From Candidatus Neoflavobacterium equi (GTDB lineage: Bacteria > Bacteroidota > Bacteroidia > Flavobacteriales > Flavobacteriaceae), in assembly GCA_018065745.1 (NCBI GenBank), contig JAGHSS010000217.1:1-5154 (forward strand): 5,154 nt of DNA. Reading direction: 5' to 3'. Under the pieces are notes generated by a model. That model ran no database searches. It was not told the DNA's origin and was given only the letters and a program-made list of their open reading frames with translations. The translations under genes and the position numbers were made by a program. Within the stretch, counting starts at the first letter, position 1, and the number at the start of each line of letters is the position of its first letter. Shown in pieces: positions 1 through 5,154 of this stretch.

Positions 1-6
1 GTAGTT

Positions 7-2730
7 TTGAAACGTCAAAAATCAAGCCATATTTTTACAAAAATAGTATTTAAACCGTTGCGTACAAACTTATTTCATATCGTTTTATCCTCATGCTTCC
101 TTTTAGGAAGTTATTCTAATTTGTATTCTCAGGAATTACAGAAAAAAAATCTGAACATTTCAGCAAAGAAAATGAGTGATACCTTATCAATTAATCAAAA
201 ATCTAAGACTGATTCTACAGTTTTGGCAAAAAATGATACGGTCAAAAAATCTAAAAATTTATTAGAAAACATCGTTCATAGAACTGCTAAGGACTATGAA
301 AGTTTAAACCAAAAGAAAAAGGAGATGACGCTTTACAACCAAGCGCACATCACCTATACCGATGTGGATTTAACTGCGGGTAAAATTGTCATCAACTATG
401 ACAAGGATGAAATCTATGCAGGACGCATCAAAGACAGTTTGGGGAATTTGACTCAAAGACCGGTTTTCAAACAAGGAAACAGCGTTATTGAACCAGACTC
501 GATTCGCTTCAACACCAAGACCAAAAAGGCTTTGGTGTGGAATACACGCACCACACAGCAGGATTTTAAAATCAGAGCTGACATCAGTAAACGTGTGAAC
601 GATTCTGTATATTACATGAAAAATGCACGTTTCACAACATCTGAAGATATTGACAACCCAGAATACTACTTCTTGGCGCGCAAAATTAAATTTGTCCCTG
701 GTAAAAAGGTCGTTGTTGGATTCACCAATATGGTGATTGCAGACGTACCAACGCCAATCGCCTTGCCTTTTGCCTATTTCCCGATGACGGACAAGGCCGT
801 TTCTGGATTTATCATCCCAAGTTTTGGGGACACCAACCAACAGGGATACTACCTGCAAAATGGAGGGTATTACTTTGCGCTTTCTGACCACTATGACTTG
901 ACCGTTCTTGGGGATTACTACACCAACGGTTCCTATGCCATGCGTTTTGAATCCAGCTATGCCCAACGTTACAAATTCAAAGGGCATTTCAACGTGCGTT
1001 TTGAAAACCAAATTTTCAGCGAACGTGGATTCCCTGATTACACCAAGTCAAACAATTACAACATCCAGTGGAATCACACCCAGGATGCCAAAGCAAATCC
1101 CTACTCTACTTTCAGTGCTTCTGTCAACTTGGGTAGTAGTAAGTATTTCAGACAGTCCTTGAACCAAGCCAATTTGGGGGCCAATTTGAACAACACCATG
1201 AACTCATCTGTAACGTACAACAGAAGATTCCAAACGGTACCAGAAATCAATTTTGCCATTGCAGCAACGCATATGCAAAACACCAATACAGAACAAATTT
1301 CCATGACCTTGCCGTCGCTTCAATTAAACGTGGACCGCGTCTACCCTTTTGCAAGCAAAAACGAATCCAAGCGTGGAATGATCAAAAACTTAAACCTGCA
1401 ATACACTTTTAGAGGAGAAAACAGAATCAACACTACTGACAAGTTGTTCTTTACTTCTGAAATGTTTGACGGTGCCAAAACTGGAGCGCAACACAGCATT
1501 CCGATTTCAACAAACTTCAAGGTTTTCAAACACTTTAGTGTTTCTGCCGGAGGGACATTGAACGAATACTGGTATTTGAACTCGATTGAAAAATCTTATG
1601 ACGCCCAACAAAATGCTGTGGTAACCAAAGACTTGAAAGGGTTTGAGCGCTACAACACCTACAATTTCAGTGCAAGTGTGGGAACAACCATTTATGGAAC
1701 GTTTAACTTTGGTGATGACAGCAGAATTCAAGCCATCAGACACACCATCAGACCAAATATTTCGTATTCCTACACCCCAAGTTTTGACAAGTATTATGAC
1801 ACCTATGCCATGGATGCTTCAGGAACTAATTATGGTGACTACACCAAGTTTGAAGGGGGCATGTTTGGAACGCCGTCAAGATCTTACAGCAACACGATGG
1901 GAATCAACATCGGGAACAGTTTTGAAGCCAAAGTGCGCGACAAGGATGAAACCAAGACAGAGGCTAAAAAAGTGATGTTGTTGAATTCATTGAACTTCCA
2001 AACAACCTATAACTTTGCAGCAGATTCTTTGGCGTTGTCGCCAATCAGAATTTCTGGAGGAACCAGTCTTTTTGACAACAAATTGGATTTGAACTTTGGA
2101 ACAACATTGGATCCTTATGCGATTGACAATGCAGGAAGAAGAATTGACAAGTGGAATATGGACAACGGCGGAAGTTTATTCCGTATGACCTCTGCCAATT
2201 TAACGTTGAACTATGCTTTGAACAGCAAGGATTTTAGCGGTAGCGGATCTGACAAAGCCATCCAACAAAACGTAGACAACGGTGGACGTGGTGATGATTT
2301 GTTTGGACGTGCAGTTGACATGGCAGACCAACGCAAGAGTTTGTTTGACAAAGAAGGCAGTGAAGATGAAAATGAATCTGAGTTGTACAAATTAGTTATT
2401 CCATGGGATTTGCGCTTTGCCTACTCCCTGACGTACGGAAACAACAACAGAGAAAACAAGATTATTAACAACTCCTTGATGGTGTCAGGAAATGTGGACA
2501 TCACCCCAATGTGGAAAGTGGGGATGTCATCAGGATATGACTTTGCCAACAAGGGAGTGACCTATACCCAACTGCGTTTTGAACGCGATTTGAAATCCTG
2601 GAGAATGAGTTTGAACTGGGTGCCGATTGGCGCTTATACAAGCTGGGGATTCTTCATCGGGATCAAGTCATCAGCGTTGAGCGACATCAAATGGGAAAAG
2701 AGAAGTTTACCTAACCGTAGTTTGAGATAA
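7..2730 (+). CDS. lptD: Outer-membrane LPS-assembly protein LptD (OstA/Imp family), 907 aa; exact start uncertain
   Basis: LptD is the outer-membrane barrel that, with the lipoprotein LptE, inserts lipopolysaccharide into the outer leaflet at the end of the Lpt bridge. Residues 1-42 look like a secretion signal: a basic start, a hydrophobic stretch near residues 22-40, and probable cleavage after the YSQ at 40-42. A lysine-rich linker follows, then an LptA/OstA-like beta domain at about 107-235. The family hallmark is at about 252-274, where ALPFAYFPM precedes SGFIIPSFG, matching the proteobacterial pattern of a 'LPY.PMP' segment followed by SGFLIP. The rest alternates like beta-barrel strands to the C-terminus. 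A polar, acidic, Gly/Ser/Asp-rich insert at about 740-792 is probably a loop. The protein is longer than E. coli LptD (784 aa), and its only cysteine (C30) is in the signal region. The start given is a TTG; the frame is open to the left edge, so the true start could lie upstream, or at the TTG at 58. It is followed by ridA after 3 bases. The family is clear, the start is not. Confidence 0.92.
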   Translation: MKRQKSSHIFTKIVFKPLRTNLFHIVLSSCFLLGSYSNLYSQELQKKNLNISAKKMSDTLSINQKSKTDSTVLAKNDTVKKSKNLLENIVHRTAKDYESLNQKKKEMTLYNQAHITYTDVDLTAGKIVINYDKDEIYAGRIKDSLGNLTQRPVFKQGNSVIEPDSIRFNTKTKKALVWNTRTTQQDFKIRADISKRVNDSVYYMKNARFTTSEDIDNPEYYFLARKIKFVPGKKVVVGFTNMVIADVPTPIALPFAYFPMTDKAVSGFIIPSFGDTNQQGYYLQNGGYYFALSDHYDLTVLGDYYTNGSYAMRFESSYAQRYKFKGHFNVRFENQIFSERGFPDYTKSNNYNIQWNHTQDAKANPYSTFSASVNLGSSKYFRQSLNQANLGANLNNTMNSSVTYNRRFQTVPEINFAIAATHMQNTNTEQISMTLPSLQLNVDRVYPFASKNESKRGMIKNLNLQYTFRGENRINTTDKLFFTSEMFDGAKTGAQHSIPISTNFKVFKHFSVSAGGTLNEYWYLNSIEKSYDAQQNAVVTKDLKGFERYNTYNFSASVGTTIYGTFNFGDDSRIQAIRHTIRPNISYSYTPSFDKYYDTYAMDASGTNYGDYTKFEGGMFGTPSRSYSNTMGINIGNSFEAKVRDKDETKTEAKKVMLLNSLNFQTTYNFAADSLALSPIRISGGTSLFDNKLDLNFGTTLDPYAIDNAGRRIDKWNMDNGGSLFRMTSANLTLNYALNSKDFSGSGSDKAIQQNVDNGGRGDDLFGRAVDMADQRKSLFDKEGSEDENESELYKLVIPWDLRFAYSLTYGNNNRENKIINNSLMVSGNVDITPMWKVGMSSGYDFANKGVTYTQLRFERDLKSWRMSLNWVPIGAYTSWGFFIGIKSSALSDIKWEKRSLPNRSLR

Positions 2731-2733
2731 GAG

Positions 2734-3114
2734 ATGAAAAAAATTATTTTTACTGAAAAAGCACCGGCTCCAATTGGGCCATACAGTCAAGGAACCGTGA
2801 GCAACGGAATTTTGTATACCTCTGGACAGATTGGGTTCAACCCAGAGACCAACGCCTTGGTTTTGGACAACATTGAAGCAGAGACAGAAATGGTTTTAAA
2901 GAATGTAAAAGCCATTGTTGAAGCAGCAGAATACAGCATGGAAGACGTGGTTAAAGCAACCATCTTTATCAGCGATATGGACAACTTTTCAAGAATCAAC
3001 GCAGTCTATGCTCAGTTTTTCAACGAGGCTACTGCACCGGCAAGAGAATGCGTTCAGGTGGCTAAATTGCCAAGAAATGTCAACATTGAGATTTCTGTTA
3101 TTGCAATTAAGTAG
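2734..3114 (+). CDS. ridA: RidA family enamine/imine deaminase, 126 aa
   Basis: RidA (YjgF/YER057c/UK114 family) hydrolyses reactive enamines and imines, such as 2-aminoacrylate made by PLP-dependent serine/threonine dehydratases, releasing ammonia and protecting PLP enzymes in the cytoplasm. The protein has the normal family length and is a full-length, trimer-type RidA. Visible signatures are APAPIGPYSQG near the N-terminus (Y17), SGQIGFNPET at 30-39, ENVKAI-type helix residues near 55-65, and the C-terminal block with R104 and C106 in PAREC plus VAKLP at 109-113. E119 follows in NIEI. R104, Y17 and E119 correspond to the catalytic Arg105, Tyr17 and Glu120 of the E. coli protein, so it should be active. 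The ATG lies 3 bases after the lptD stop with no clear Shine-Dalgarno, which suggests co-transcription and translational coupling with lptD. No terminator is visible after its TAG stop, so some transcripts may continue into fabV. Confidence 0.96.
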   Translation: MKKIIFTEKAPAPIGPYSQGTVSNGILYTSGQIGFNPETNALVLDNIEAETEMVLKNVKAIVEAAEYSMEDVVKATIFISDMDNFSRINAVYAQFFNEATAPARECVQVAKLPRNVNIEISVIAIK

Positions 3115-3122
3115 TCCGATAT

Positions 3123-3153
3123 TTTATTATTCGCATACAAATATTTATTTTTG
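3123..3153 (+). promoter_or_regulatory. Bacteroidetes-type promoter for fabV
   Basis: TATTTTTG at 3146-3153 is an exact match to the Bacteroidetes -7 element TAnnTTTG. Nineteen bases upstream, TTTA at 3123-3126 is one mismatch from the -33 element TTTG, and this spacing is normal for the group. Transcription would begin near 3158-3162, giving a leader of about 60 bases before the fabV ATG at 3219. The element sits in the gap just after ridA, so fabV can be expressed apart from lptD-ridA. The call is from sequence match only. Confidence 0.66.
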
Positions 3154-3164
3154 CAACAACAACA

Positions 3165-3178
3165 CGCTGGATGCAGCG
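3165..3178 (+). other. Small hairpin in the fabV leader
   Basis: CGCTG at 3165-3169 and CAGCG at 3174-3178 form a perfect 5-bp stem around a GATG loop. It falls at the very 5' end of the predicted fabV transcript. The rest of the leader (3179-3218) is A-rich with no obvious structure and no strong Shine-Dalgarno. The hairpin may protect the 5' end of the mRNA, but a 5-bp stem can also arise by chance. Confidence 0.35.
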
Positions 3179-3218
3179 CAAGACAAGATATTAACAGTAT
3201 AAAATACAAGTTTAAGAA

Positions 3219-4415
3219 ATGATAATTAAGCCAAGAACAAGAGGATTTATTTGCCTTACTTCTCACCCAGAAGGAACTGCGCAAAACATCAAAAATCAGA
3301 TTGAATATGTAAAGTCTAAGGGAGCGGTTGAAAACGGTCCTAAAAAGGTGTTGGTGATTGGTGCTTCTACAGGTTTTGGTATTGCATCAAGAATCAGTGC
3401 TGCTTTTGGATCTAACGCGGCAACTATTGGAGTTTTCTTTGAAAAGCCAGCAGCAGAAGGAAAACCTGGAACCGCTGGATGGTACAACTCTGCAGCTTTT
3501 GAAAAAGAAGCACACGCAGCTGGATTGTACGCTAAGAGCATCAACGGAGACGCATTTTCTGATGAAATCAAACAACAAACAATTGACTTGATCAAACAAG
3601 ATTTAGGTCAGGTAGATTTGATTGTATATTCTTTGGCTTCCCCAAGAAGAACACACCCAAAAACAGGTGTTGCATATGCTTCTGTTTTAAAACCGATTGG
3701 AGATGTATTCTCTAACAAAACGGTTGATTTCCACACTGGAAAAGTAACTGAAGTGAGCATCAACCCTGCAGAAGGAGACGATATTGCAAACACCGTTGCC
3801 GTTATGGGAGGTGAAGACTGGAAGTTCTGGATTGAGGATATGAAAGCAGCAGGAGTTTTAGCAGAAGGTGTTAAAACGGTTGCTTATTCATACATCGGCC
3901 CTAAATTGACAGAGGCGATTTACAGAAATGGAACCATCGGTCAAGCAAAGAATGACATTGAGGCAACTGTGCCAGTAATCAATGAATTGCTTTCAGACTT
4001 AAACGGAGTTTCCTATGTTTCTGTTAACAAAGCCTTGGTAACCCAATCAAGCTCTGCCATTCCAGTAGTGCCGTTGTACATCTCTTTGTTGTTCAAAGTC
4101 ATGAAAGAGAAAAACATCCACGAAGGAACAATTGAGCAAATGCAACGCCTTTTCGCTGAGCGCTTGTACAACCCAGCTGGAGTACCGTTGGATGAAGCAG
4201 GACGCATCAGAGTTGACGATTTGGAGATGCGTGAAGACGTTCAAGAAGCAGTAGCGAAACTTTGGGCAGAAGCAACATCAGAAAACCTGGCAGAGATTTC
4301 AGATATTGAAGGATACCGCAGAGATTTCTTCCAATTGTTTGGATTTGAAATGGACGGCGTTGACTATGAAGCTGAATCTGATGAAATGGTTGGAGTTGAA
4401 AGCATCAAAGCATAA
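3219..4415 (+). CDS. fabV: Trans-2-enoyl-ACP/CoA reductase FabV (Ter family), 398 aa
   Basis: FabV reduces the trans-2 double bond of enoyl-ACP (or enoyl-CoA) with NADH, the last step of each fatty-acid elongation cycle, in the cytoplasm. It is a large short-chain-dehydrogenase relative, and the length fits the family's usual size of about 400 residues. The N-terminus MIIKPRTRGFICL and HPEGT at 16-20 are typical of FabV/Ter. The nucleotide-binding loop is GASTGFG at 48-54, and FFEKP with E75 fits NADH preference. INGDAF carries D111, and YSLASP lies at 137-142. The catalytic Tyr-x8-Lys pair is Y235 and K244, in IYRNGTIGQAK. Also present are YSYIGP at 223-228, VSVNKALVT at 267-275, IPVVPLY at 281-287, LFKVMKEK at 291-298 and the C-terminal GYRRDFF and VDYEAE. 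Position 53 is Phe, where I recall Tyr in the Treponema and Xanthomonas enzymes. FabV enzymes are known for low triclosan sensitivity; that is family knowledge, not shown here. It has its own promoter and terminator, so it is probably monocistronic. Confidence 0.97.
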   Translation: MIIKPRTRGFICLTSHPEGTAQNIKNQIEYVKSKGAVENGPKKVLVIGASTGFGIASRISAAFGSNAATIGVFFEKPAAEGKPGTAGWYNSAAFEKEAHAAGLYAKSINGDAFSDEIKQQTIDLIKQDLGQVDLIVYSLASPRRTHPKTGVAYASVLKPIGDVFSNKTVDFHTGKVTEVSINPAEGDDIANTVAVMGGEDWKFWIEDMKAAGVLAEGVKTVAYSYIGPKLTEAIYRNGTIGQAKNDIEATVPVINELLSDLNGVSYVSVNKALVTQSSSAIPVVPLYISLLFKVMKEKNIHEGTIEQMQRLFAERLYNPAGVPLDEAGRIRVDDLEMREDVQEAVAKLWAEATSENLAEISDIEGYRRDFFQLFGFEMDGVDYEAESDEMVGVESIKA

Positions 4416-4425
4416 TCACATATAC

Positions 4426-4460
4426 AAAAAAGCAGTTCTTAACGGAGCTGCTTTTTTTTT
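4426..4460 (+). terminator. Intrinsic terminator of fabV
   Basis: Eleven bases after the fabV stop, GCAGTTC (4432-4438) pairs with GAGCTGC (4445-4451) around a TTAACG loop, with one G-T wobble. An A6 run before the stem and nine T residues after it (4452-4460) extend the stem and give the release tract. This is a textbook rho-independent terminator for rightward transcription. Confidence 0.93.
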
Positions 4461-4518
4461 GTGCCTTTTTCCAAGATTTTGACTTGATATTGCAATTGAG
4501 TTGAAGTAACAATTTGGG

Positions 4519-4541
4519 TTGATCTGGTTTTGATCTGGTTT
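4519..4541. repeat. Two tandem copies of an 11-bp unit
   Basis: TTGATCTGGTT occurs twice back to back (4519-4529 and 4530-4540) with no mismatch, and a further T at 4541 continues the pattern. The sequence just before it (TTTGGG at 4513-4518) is not a third copy. It may be a slippage product or a pair of half-sites for a binding protein; nothing nearby favours either. Confidence 0.6.
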
Positions 4542-4574
4542 TTATGTAAACGACTTGATTTAAGGTTGTTTTTA

Positions 4575-4605
4575 GGGCGGCTCCGCCCCTCGCTGCGCTC
4601 GCAGC
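4575..4605. repeat. Two adjacent GC-rich mini-palindromes with the same CT centre
   Basis: GGGCGG-CT-CCGCCC (4575-4588) and GCTGCG-CT-CGCAGC (4592-4605) are perfect 6-bp inverted repeats with the same two-base centre, three bases apart. They are far more GC-rich than the surrounding DNA and sit 8 bases outside the first copy of the larger repeat. Tandem short palindromes of this kind resemble REP-type units. No T tract follows, so a terminator is unlikely. Confidence 0.75.
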
Positions 4606-4613
4606 TACGGGCT

Positions 4614-4679
4614 TTCCGCTGTATCTTTTTCATCGGCTAACGCCTCAGAAAAAGGATGCCGCTGCAATCCCTGCCGCTT
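4614..4679 (+). repeat. Structured palindromic repeat, copy 1
   Basis: This copy pairs with the inverted copy at 4875-4937. It contains a hairpin: CTTTTTC (4625-4631) pairs with GAAAAAG (4648-4654), then a 3x3 internal loop, then GGC/GCC (4635-4637, 4642-4644) closing a TAAC loop. The outer arms share a 16-base block (4614-4629) and a 14-base block (4650-4663) exactly with copy 2, and 11 of the next 16 bases also match. CCGCT recurs three times in the copy, at 4616, 4659 and 4674, the last two inside an exact TGCCGCT repeat. It carries no coding content. The type is unknown; a REP/BIME-like dispersed repeat is the most likely class. Confidence 0.8.
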
Positions 4680-4683
4680 CCCT

Positions 4684-4727
4684 ACTTTGAATTTTCAAAG
4701 TTCAATAGTGTTTATTGAACAATGTTC
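4684..4727. repeat. Chain of three overlapping AT-rich palindromes
   Basis: ACTTTGAA-TT-TTCAAAGT (4684-4701) is a perfect 8-bp inverted repeat. It shares two bases with GTTCAATA-GTGTT-TATTGAAC (4700-4720), also 8 bp and perfect, and that overlaps GAAC-AAT-GTTC (4717-4727). The first lies 4 bases inside the inner end of repeat copy 1. The overlaps mean neighbouring hairpins compete at their edges. They may be the inner module of the repeat element or a binding region; no T tract marks a terminator. Confidence 0.65.
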
Positions 4728-4854
4728 TTGGAGGCTTTTGTAATTTCATACGGTTTATAGAAGCTCTTTTTAAAATACCTTACTTATAAAATAATTGGAA
4801 AATTGATTGAACGACATTCCATGAAATCCCAGATATTTATTATTCCCCAGCAAC

Positions 4855-4869
4855 CATCGTTTCCCGATG
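4855..4869. repeat. Hairpin abutting the inner end of repeat copy 2
   Basis: CATCG (4855-4859) and CGATG (4865-4869) form a perfect 5-bp stem around TTTCC. It lies 5 bases inside copy 2, mirroring the position of the AT-rich palindrome next to copy 1, although the sequences differ. Confidence 0.5.
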
Positions 4870-4874
4870 CACAC

Positions 4875-4937
4875 AAGCGTTAGCGGTTGAAGCGGCATCC
4901 TTTTGGGAGGCTCTGCCGACCAAAAGATACAGCGGAA
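4875..4937 (-). repeat. Structured palindromic repeat, copy 2 (inverted)
   Basis: This is the inverted, diverged partner of 4614-4679. On the + strand CTTTTGG (4900-4906) pairs with CCAAAAG (4920-4926). Inside lie GA (4907-4908) opposite GA (4918-4919), then GGC/GCC (4909-4911, 4915-4917) closing a TCT loop. The GA-GA step could form tandem sheared pairs on this strand. The flanking arms match copy 1 exactly over 16 bases (4922-4937) and 14 bases (4891-4904). Compared with copy 1, the two innermost pairs of the 7-bp stem changed on both sides, so pairing is kept. The middle is 3 bases shorter than in copy 1. Confidence 0.8.
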
Positions 4938-4990
4938 GACGCGACGCCTTTACAAACGACGTCAGGAGGTTTTGAAGGCGAACGCCCGCT
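4938..4990. other. GC-rich outer flank of repeat copy 2 with a mini-palindrome
   Basis: GGCG-AA-CGCC (4977-4986) is a 4-bp inverted repeat with a two-base centre, recalling the GC mini-palindromes outside copy 1. A weaker one, AAG and CG paired with CG and CTT across a single mismatch, lies at 4936-4950. The stretch does not align with the outer flank of copy 1, so the two copies have different outer modules. Confidence 0.4.
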
Positions 4991-5081
4991 TGATTAAACA
5001 CCAATATACAATCCAATCTCCGAGCGTCTATATATACTTTTTTTAGCCAATAAAAGTGACAGCCCATTTAAAATATCGAAC

Positions 5082-5110
5082 AAAAAAAAAGCACTGTTTG
5101 TACAGTGCTT
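5082..5110 (-). terminator. Intrinsic terminator for leftward transcription
   Basis: AAGCACTGT (5089-5097) and ACAGTGCTT (5102-5110) form a perfect 9-bp stem with a TTGT loop. The A9 run at 5082-5090 becomes a T9 tract when read on the - strand, the correct side for release of a leftward transcript. Rightward there is only CTTATT, which is weak. It implies a gene beyond the right edge, on the - strand and convergent with fabV. The 44 bases to its right (5111-5154) are AT-rich, with no gene end that can be assigned. Confidence 0.88.
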
Positions 5111-5154
5111 ATTGGTATGAATAAATGAAATATGGAATCGTAAAATGAATTTTA

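Larger units (their letters stand above)
4461..5081. other. Gene-free intergenic region between facing terminators, rich in palindromes
   Basis: No reading frame here looks like a real gene on either strand. The frames that exist run across hairpins and repeats. The stretch lies between the rightward fabV terminator and a leftward terminator at 5082-5110, so it should be largely shielded from flanking transcription. I found no exact TAnnTTTG promoter on either strand inside it. Base composition is patchy: GC-rich islands at about 4575-4682 and 4870-4990 are separated by an AT-rich centre at about 4683-4850. Most of the content is the repeats and hairpins listed separately; 4742-4850 and 4991-5081 are AT-rich with nothing I can name. 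Confidence 0.8.

Noticed and set aside
88..99. LSSC at LptD residues 27-30 as a lipoprotein lipobox
   Set aside because: The hydrophobic stretch continues past the cysteine and a normal cleavage site follows at about 40-42. LptD is an integral barrel, not a lipoprotein.
370..1011. A 213-residue reading frame on the - strand inside lptD
   Set aside because: It is antisense to a well-supported coding region, shows no family motifs, and is explained as a shadow frame of lptD.
4575..4605. GC-rich palindromes as a second fabV terminator
   Set aside because: No T tract follows on either strand, and a strong terminator already lies at 4426-4460.
4439..4633. A 64-residue reading frame on the - strand
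   Set aside because: It overlaps the fabV terminator and the GC mini-palindromes and is dominated by Lys, Arg and Ser with no recognisable domain.
4632..4648. GGCTAACGCC in the copy 1 loop and GCGTTAGC near copy 2 as integron attC core sites
   Set aside because: Neither fits the GTTRRRY core, no paired core boxes at attC spacing are present, and there is no integrase.
4840..5067. A 75-residue reading frame on the - strand with an ATG start
   Set aside because: It runs straight through repeat copy 2 and its hairpins, has no promoter or ribosome-site signal, and its sequence follows from the repeat. Similar translated peptides may exist in databases as annotation artefacts.
5109..5153. A short open frame on the - strand ending in TAA at 5111-5109 as the tail of the neighbouring gene
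   Set aside because: Its stop would overlap the terminator stem, and 14 AT-rich codons are too few to recognise; other frames are equally possible.

Overview
The window looks like chromosomal DNA from a member of the Bacteroidetes, most likely a flavobacterium. Three things point there. The coding DNA is moderately AT-rich with almost no Shine-Dalgarno sequences. A promoter element matches the Bacteroidetes form TAnnTTTG. All three proteins read as flavobacterial-type versions of their families.

Positions 7-3114 hold a tight two-gene unit on the + strand: a 907-residue outer-membrane LPS-assembly protein (lptD) followed 3 bases later by a RidA enamine/imine deaminase (ridA). After a 104-base gap with its own promoter and a short leader, 3219-4415 encodes FabV, a trans-2-enoyl-ACP/CoA reductase, closed by a strong intrinsic terminator at 4426-4460. 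LptD places LPS in the outer membrane. FabV completes the elongation cycle that makes acyl chains, including those of lipid A and phospholipids. RidA is a housekeeping enzyme that removes reactive enamines. The first and third genes thus share an envelope-lipid theme, but only lptD-ridA look co-translated.

The last 0.7 kb (4461-5154) has no convincing gene. It lies between two intrinsic terminators that face each other: the fabV terminator on the + strand and one at 5082-5110 that works on the - strand, implying a leftward gene just beyond the right edge. This insulated space is packed with palindromes. The main structure is two diverged copies of a 63-66 bp element in opposite orientation (4614-4679 and 4875-4937). 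Each folds into a hairpin of the same shape, and two base pairs of the stem differ between copies by compensatory double changes. GC-rich mini-hairpins with two-base centres lie on their outer sides, and different AT-rich or mixed hairpins abut their inner ends. This resembles a REP/BIME-type or structured-DNA/RNA repeat family and is the part of the window most worth following up. I found no transposase, CRISPR array, tRNA or rRNA.
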